A program made the translations under genes and the position numbers. Below the pieces are notes generated by a model. The model had not been told where the DNA came from. It made no database searches and was given only the letters and a program-made list of their open reading frames with translations. From an uncultured Eubacteriales bacterium (GTDB lineage: Bacteria; Bacillota; Clostridia; Peptostreptococcales; Anaerovoracaceae): a stretch of DNA of 17,260 nt. The DNA is taken from positions 1 to 17,260 of the forward strand of contig UQMQ01000039.1 in NCBI GenBank assembly GCA_900542245.1. Reading direction: 5' to 3'. This document shows, piece after piece, positions 13,867 to 17,260 of this stretch; position 1 is the first letter of the stretch, and the number at the start of each line of letters is the position of its first letter.

Positions 13867-14916
13867 TCACACGATGAAGCCGCCGCCGAGCAGCTTTTCC
13901 GCATCGTAAAAAACGACCGACTGTCCCGGCGTCATCGCACGCTGCGGCTTTTCAAAAACCGTTTTGATTTTATCACCTTCGATATGCAACACTGCTTTAG
14001 AAGGGGGTGCGGAATAGCGTACTTTTGCCAAAACTTCTTTGCCGTCATACGCAGCCGGATTACGATCCGCGAAAACATTGTCTGCGGACGTAACCTCACA
14101 AGCGAAGAGATCTTCATTGTCACCAAGCACGATCTCGTTCTGCGCGGCGCGAATCTCCGTCACAAACGCGGGTTTTCCGAGCGCGATGCCGAGACCTTTA
14201 CGCTGACCAATCGTATAATGCAGGATGCCGCTGTGCGTGCCGAGCACATTGCCGTCCCGATCCACAAAATTGCCGGGCGCGGAAGTATAGCCTGCAGTTG
14301 TGATATAGTCAACATAGTTATCGGTCTGGTCAATAAAGCAGATCTCCTGACTGTCTTTTTTGTCCGCGTTGCGCAGGTGACGTTCTCTGGCGAGCTCCCG
14401 CGTATCCTCTTTGGAAAGAAACTCTCCGAGTGGGAAAATCAAGCGGCTGAGTACCTCCTGACCCAGACGATACAGCATATAGGACTGGTCTTTTTTGTCG
14501 TTGGCCGCGCGGCGGATATAATAGGCATGATTTGTTTCATCATGCAGGATCCGGCAGTAATGCCCGGTCGCGATATAATAGGCCCCGATCTCGTCGGCAT
14601 GATGAATCAGGCGCTGAAACTTGATATTCGGATTGCACAGGACACAAGGATTCGGTGTCCGTCCATGCAGGTATTCCGTTATGAAGTTCTCTATGACGAT
14701 GCCGCGAAAATCTGACGAAACGTCCTCATAGATCAAAGGAATATCGAGCTGCTTTGCTACTGCTTCCGCCTCTGCTCTGCCCTGTTCATTTTGGCCCTTG
14801 ACATCGAAATAAAACCCGGTCACGTCAAAGCCTTTTTCCTTTAATAATAAAGCAGCGGTGGCACTGTCGACCCCGCCGCTTAACCCCAATAATACTTTAT
14901 TCTTCTGCAGCTCCAT
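13867..14916 (-). CDS. mnmA: tRNA-uridine 2-sulfurtransferase MnmA
   Basis: A 349-aa cytoplasmic enzyme that adds sulfur to C2 of the wobble uridine (U34) in tRNA-Lys, Glu and Gln. Seen: PP-loop SGGVDS at 13-18, GRTPNPCVLCN with C91 and C94, TGHYCR, DQSYMLY, and SQEICFI with C193. C94 and C193 correspond to the catalytic pair C102/C199 of E. coli; the extra C91 gives a CxxC arrangement common in Clostridia. The C-terminal beta-barrel includes HYTIGQRKGLGIA and PGQSVVFY. The start at 14916 overlaps the nifU end by 20 nt with GATGAGGA just upstream, indicating translational coupling. The adjacent IscS supplies the sulfur. Confidence 0.97.
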   Translation of the reverse strand: MELQKNKVLLGLSGGVDSATAALLLKEKGFDVTGFYFDVKGQNEQGRAEAEAVAKQLDIPLIYEDVSSDFRGIVIENFITEYLHGRTPNPCVLCNPNIKFQRLIHHADEIGAYYIATGHYCRILHDETNHAYYIRRAANDKKDQSYMLYRLGQEVLSRLIFPLGEFLSKEDTRELARERHLRNADKKDSQEICFIDQTDNYVDYITTAGYTSAPGNFVDRDGNVLGTHSGILHYTIGQRKGLGIALGKPAFVTEIRAAQNEIVLGDNEDLFACEVTSADNVFADRNPAAYDGKEVLAKVRYSAPPSKAVLHIEGDKIKTVFEKPQRAMTPGQSVVFYDAEKLLGGGFIV

Positions 14917-15349
14917 GTTCCTCATCATCCTCATCTGCATTCGGGTCATACCCTTCTAATGCTGCGTATTTTTTTCCATGCTTCATCGCATAGTCATAAA
15001 TCGCGTTCTTGATGGCCTTGTCCGCAAGAACAGAACAGTGGACTTTGACCGGAGGCAGTCCGCCGAGCTCATCGATGATCATTTTATTTGTGATTTCCAG
15101 TGCATCTTCGATTTTCTTGCCGATGATCATAGAAGTAGCCATGCTGGAGGATGCGATCGCAGAACCGCAGCCGAAGGTCTTAAACTTGGCATCCGTAATC
15201 ACATCGTTATCGTCTACCTTGATCTGAATCTGCATCATGTCGCCGCAGACCGGGCTGCCGTAGATGCCTGTACCGTCAGCGTCTTCCATCTCACCGACGT
15301 TCTTTGGATTCAAGAAATGTTCCATTACTGTATCGTTATATAAAGCCAT
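14897..15349 (-). CDS. nifU: NifU/IscU-type Fe-S cluster scaffold protein
   Basis: A 150-aa scaffold on which Fe-S clusters are built with sulfur from IscS. The three cluster ligands are present: C35 in GSPVCGD (with D37), C61 in FGCGSAIASSS and C105 in VHCSVLAD. The LPPVK motif is the region that contacts HscA-like chaperones in E. coli IscU. It is single-domain IscU-like (no NFU domain) with a C-terminal acidic tail (DPNADEDDEEHG) beyond the core. The ATG at 15349 follows the iscS stop by 5 nt; an in-frame TTG at 15361 is possible but overlaps iscS. Its 3' end overlaps mnmA. Confidence 0.95.
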   Translation of the reverse strand: MALYNDTVMEHFLNPKNVGEMEDADGTGIYGSPVCGDMMQIQIKVDDNDVITDAKFKTFGCGSAIASSSMATSMIIGKKIEDALEITNKMIIDELGGLPPVKVHCSVLADKAIKNAIYDYAMKHGKKYAALEGYDPNADEDDEEHGAAEE

Positions 15350-15354
15350 AGTTT

Positions 15355-16527
15355 TTACCAACCTTTCTGTGCATTGATTGGAGACAATGCTCTTAATTTT
15401 TCGACAATTGTTTTGAGATTTTCAACGACATAATCAATGTCTTCCTTGGTCGTGAAATCACCAATCGAGAATCTGACTGTTCCGTGAATCATCTCGACCG
15501 GAACGCCAAGTGCGACCAGAACATGCGATGGCTCCAAAGAGGTGGAGGAACATGCCGAGCCGGTGGAAACACTGATGCCGCATTGATTCAAGAGGAGGAG
15601 AATGGATTCTCCTTCAATGAACTTGAACGTGATGTTCGCGTTGCCCGGATGTCTGCCGTCCATCGTGCCGTTTAATTCAGTATCCGGGATCTCCTTGAGC
15701 ACTCTGTCAACGAAATAGTTTCTGAGGCTGCTGCAGTGTGCCACATGCTCGTCAAAATGCAGACGAGCGAGCTCTGCCGCCTTACCGAAACCGACGATAC
15801 CGGTCAGGTTCTCCGTACCGGCTCTGTGGTTGGCCTCTTGTGCGCCGCCGTGCAGATAGTTGGAGATTCTGACGCCCTTGCGCATAAACAGCGCGCCTTC
15901 GCCCTTCGGACCGTAAATCTTATGTGAGGAAAGCGACATCAGATCAATCCCCATATCCTTGACATCGATCGGTATGTTGCCGAGCGCCTGCACCGCATCC
16001 GTGTGAAACAGGATCTTATGTGCCTTGGCGATCTTCGCGATCTCCTTGATTGGCTGTACGGTACCGATCTCATTGTTGACCATCATCACACTGATCAGAA
16101 TGGTTTTATCTGTAATGGCATCTTCCAATTCCTTGAGGTTCACTCTGCCGTCCTTGTCGATCCCGACATAGGTCACATCAATCCCCTGCTTTTCGAGAAA
16201 TGCACAGGAATGCAAAATCGCATGATGTTCAATTTTTGTGGTAATAATATGATTGCCTTTTGCTTTTAACTGATCACAGACACCGAACAAAGCCCAGTTG
16301 TCTGCCTCTGTGCCGCCCGCAGTGAAGAAAACCTCCTTCGGATCAGCGTTGATCAAGGCTGCAACCTGCTCTCTGGCATGCGCAACGGCCGCCTTTGCTT
16401 CCAACCCCGTATCGTACAGGCTGGACGGATTGCCGAATTTTTCTGTAAAATAAGGCAGCATTTCCTTTAAGACTTCGTCCTTGACCGGTGTCGTTGCTGA
16501 ATAGTCTAAGTATACGTTTCTCATCAC
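15355..16527 (-). CDS. iscS: Cysteine desulfurase IscS/NifS
   Basis: A 390-aa PLP enzyme that takes sulfur from cysteine and passes the persulfide to the scaffold (NifU/IscU) and to MnmA. Seen: N-terminal VYLDYSATTP, AGGTEADN, H101 in EHHAIL, HTDAVQALGNIP, PLP lysine K203 in SSHKIYGPKG, RAGTEN, and the mobile catalytic cysteine C326 in STGSACSSTSLEPSHVL. The long loop after the cysteine is typical of the group I, IscS-like class. AAAGGAG lies 8 nt before the first of two adjacent ATG codons (16527 and 16524); either may be used. Unlike many bacteria, no iscR is adjacent. A structured leader of about 100 nt precedes it. Confidence 0.97.
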   Translation of the reverse strand: MMRNVYLDYSATTPVKDEVLKEMLPYFTEKFGNPSSLYDTGLEAKAAVAHAREQVAALINADPKEVFFTAGGTEADNWALFGVCDQLKAKGNHIITTKIEHHAILHSCAFLEKQGIDVTYVGIDKDGRVNLKELEDAITDKTILISVMMVNNEIGTVQPIKEIAKIAKAHKILFHTDAVQALGNIPIDVKDMGIDLMSLSSHKIYGPKGEGALFMRKGVRISNYLHGGAQEANHRAGTENLTGIVGFGKAAELARLHFDEHVAHCSSLRNYFVDRVLKEIPDTELNGTMDGRHPGNANITFKFIEGESILLLLNQCGISVSTGSACSSTSLEPSHVLVALGVPVEMIHGTVRFSIGDFTTKEDIDYVVENLKTIVEKLRALSPINAQKGW

Positions 16528-16562
16528 ATTTGCTCCTTTGGTATCATACCGTTTATATTCTG

Positions 16563-16641
16563 CATGGCAGCCCCGCTGACCATGTCATATGCGTATTTGC
16601 CTTGCGGCAATGCCGTAAGGATGATTAACAGAACTATTATA
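16563..16641 (-). promoter_or_regulatory. iscS promoter -10 and leader with two hairpins
   Basis: On the - strand a consensus TATAAT (16641-16636) has only a weak -35 (near GTTTCG, 17 bp away). The transcribed leader then holds two stable stems: CCTTACGGC-att-GCCGCAAGG (16620-16600, one G-T pair) and CATGGTCAGC-ggg-GCTGCCATG (16584-16563, one bulged T). The ribosome binding site AAAGGAG lies about 20 nt further on. No known Fe-S or cysteine regulator site was recognised. Confidence 0.55.
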
Positions 16642-16671
16642 CCAAAAAAAGCATGAAACGAAACATAGAAT

Positions 16672-17142
16672 CTAAAAAAACTGGACTAATTTATAGGAAT
16701 TTTCAACTTTTTCGATGATGACGCTGTAATATGCCGAAAATTCCTGCACCGGATGCAATGCCTCCTCTGTCGGGAGCCCTGCGGTCTTCCAGTCTACGCA
16801 GACTAGTGCAGTGATTACCTCCTCATCCCGGTATGTCACCTTCGGGACCGTCACGCGGTAATCCATGATTTCATCAAGATCTGTCTGAAAATAATCGTGA
16901 AATGCCTGCAGATCCTCCTGCAGCAGGCGGCCGCTCTCCACCCTGCACAAGGCAGCCGCCGCGTCCTTTTCCGTCATACTCCCGTTAAAAAACGCATCCA
17001 TGATTTCAATCCTTTCCTCGACCAAATTGCGAATCAGCGCGTCCTGATCTGTACCGGAAACGAGCATGATCTGCATGGTTAAAATCAAAAAAACAAGAAA
17101 AAGCCTTTTCCATCTCTGTTTTTTCATATTTTGTCTTTGCAT
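16672..17142 (-). CDS. Hypothetical membrane-anchored or secreted protein
   Basis: A 156-aa protein I do not recognise. It has a basic N-terminus (MQRQNMKKQRWKR), one hydrophobic segment (about 14-30, LFLVFLILTMQIMLVSG) that could be a signal peptide or anchor, no lipobox cysteine, then a helical region rich in acidic residues (about 35-90) and a C-terminal half with beta-like stretches (VTVPKVTYRDEEVITALVCVDW and EFSAYYSVIIEKV). This suggests a small extracytoplasmic domain. The start at 17142 has GGGGAAG close upstream; an in-frame alternative at 17127 (MKKQRW) is possible. It ends just before the iscS promoter and its function is unlikely to be inferred from that neighbour. Confidence 0.7.
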   Translation of the reverse strand: MQRQNMKKQRWKRLFLVFLILTMQIMLVSGTDQDALIRNLVEERIEIMDAFFNGSMTEKDAAAALCRVESGRLLQEDLQAFHDYFQTDLDEIMDYRVTVPKVTYRDEEVITALVCVDWKTAGLPTEEALHPVQEFSAYYSVIIEKVENSYKLVQFF

Positions 17143-17214
17143 ATCTTCCCCATCGTATAGCTGCTTACACGATTTCCCCCTTTTTGAACTGATAAGAACA
17201 GTATAACGATAAAA

Positions 17215-17242
17215 GGACGAGAAATTTGTCATTTCCTCGTCC
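17215..17242 (-). terminator. Terminator of a - strand gene lying outside the window
   Basis: Stem GGACGAG-AAAT (17215-17225) with ATTT-CCTCGTCC (17231-17242), one bulged base, 5-nt loop. On the - strand it is followed by TTTTAT. It would end a transcript coming from beyond 17260. A TATACT -10-like hexamer for the hypothetical gene follows at 17205-17200 on the - strand. Confidence 0.6.
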
Positions 17243-17260
17243 CGAATGTCTGTTTTATGT

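Noticed and set aside
13852..14715. 287-codon + strand frame antisense to mnmA
   Set aside because: Entirely opposite a firmly identified gene, no domain recognised; a shadow of mnmA codon bias.

Overview
The window looks like a chromosomal segment of a Gram-positive anaerobe-type Bacillota, most likely class Clostridia. The markers are an alaS-ireB-ruvX cluster, an iscS-nifU-mnmA cluster without an adjacent iscR, a miaA followed by a methionine gamma-lyase-family (aluminium-resistance-like) gene, an SOS-controlled YneA-type LysM protein, a PrsW-family protease and strong AGGAGG-type ribosome binding sites. Base composition is mid-GC. Finer taxonomy is inference only.

Left part (1-6611, all + strand). 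The 3' part of miaA is followed 17 nt later by an XerS-like tyrosine recombinase. A gene-free stretch (1874-2283) holds a long imperfect hairpin and a copy of a repeated structured element. Then come a PLP-dependent methionine gamma-lyase-family protein, a VTT/TVP38-type membrane protein with a charged repeat-rich N-terminus, and a large c-di-GMP protein with the order Cys-rich domain, GGDEF, REC, HD-GYP. No terminator is evident between these last three genes.

Middle part (6612-8600, + strand). A yneA-like cell-division inhibitor gene lies behind a promoter carrying three evenly spaced LexA-type boxes. It is followed by a small zinc-ribbon protein with its own promoter and terminator, then a PrsW-family membrane protease with its own promoter and a strong bidirectional terminator.

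Right part (8742-17260, all - strand). Read in the direction of transcription: a hypothetical membrane-anchored protein; iscS, nifU and mnmA (sulfur mobilisation and tRNA 2-thiouridine synthesis) plus a small YtxH-like protein; a terminator; alaS, ireB, a terminator, ruvX; and an orphan PTS EIIC-type membrane protein.

The most unusual content is a four-copy structured repeat (A 2214-2264, B 7554-7604, C 8605-8727, D 9852-9973). All copies share a 51-bp core with an 11-bp-arm palindrome. C and D are about 122 bp and can fold into a junction with two more hairpins, closed by an outer stem. A base-pair-preserving difference between C and D supports selection on, or recent maintenance of, the fold. 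C and D flank the PTS gene as direct repeats. A and D each lie directly in front of a ribosome binding site, in the same orientation. I could not match this element to a named family from memory.
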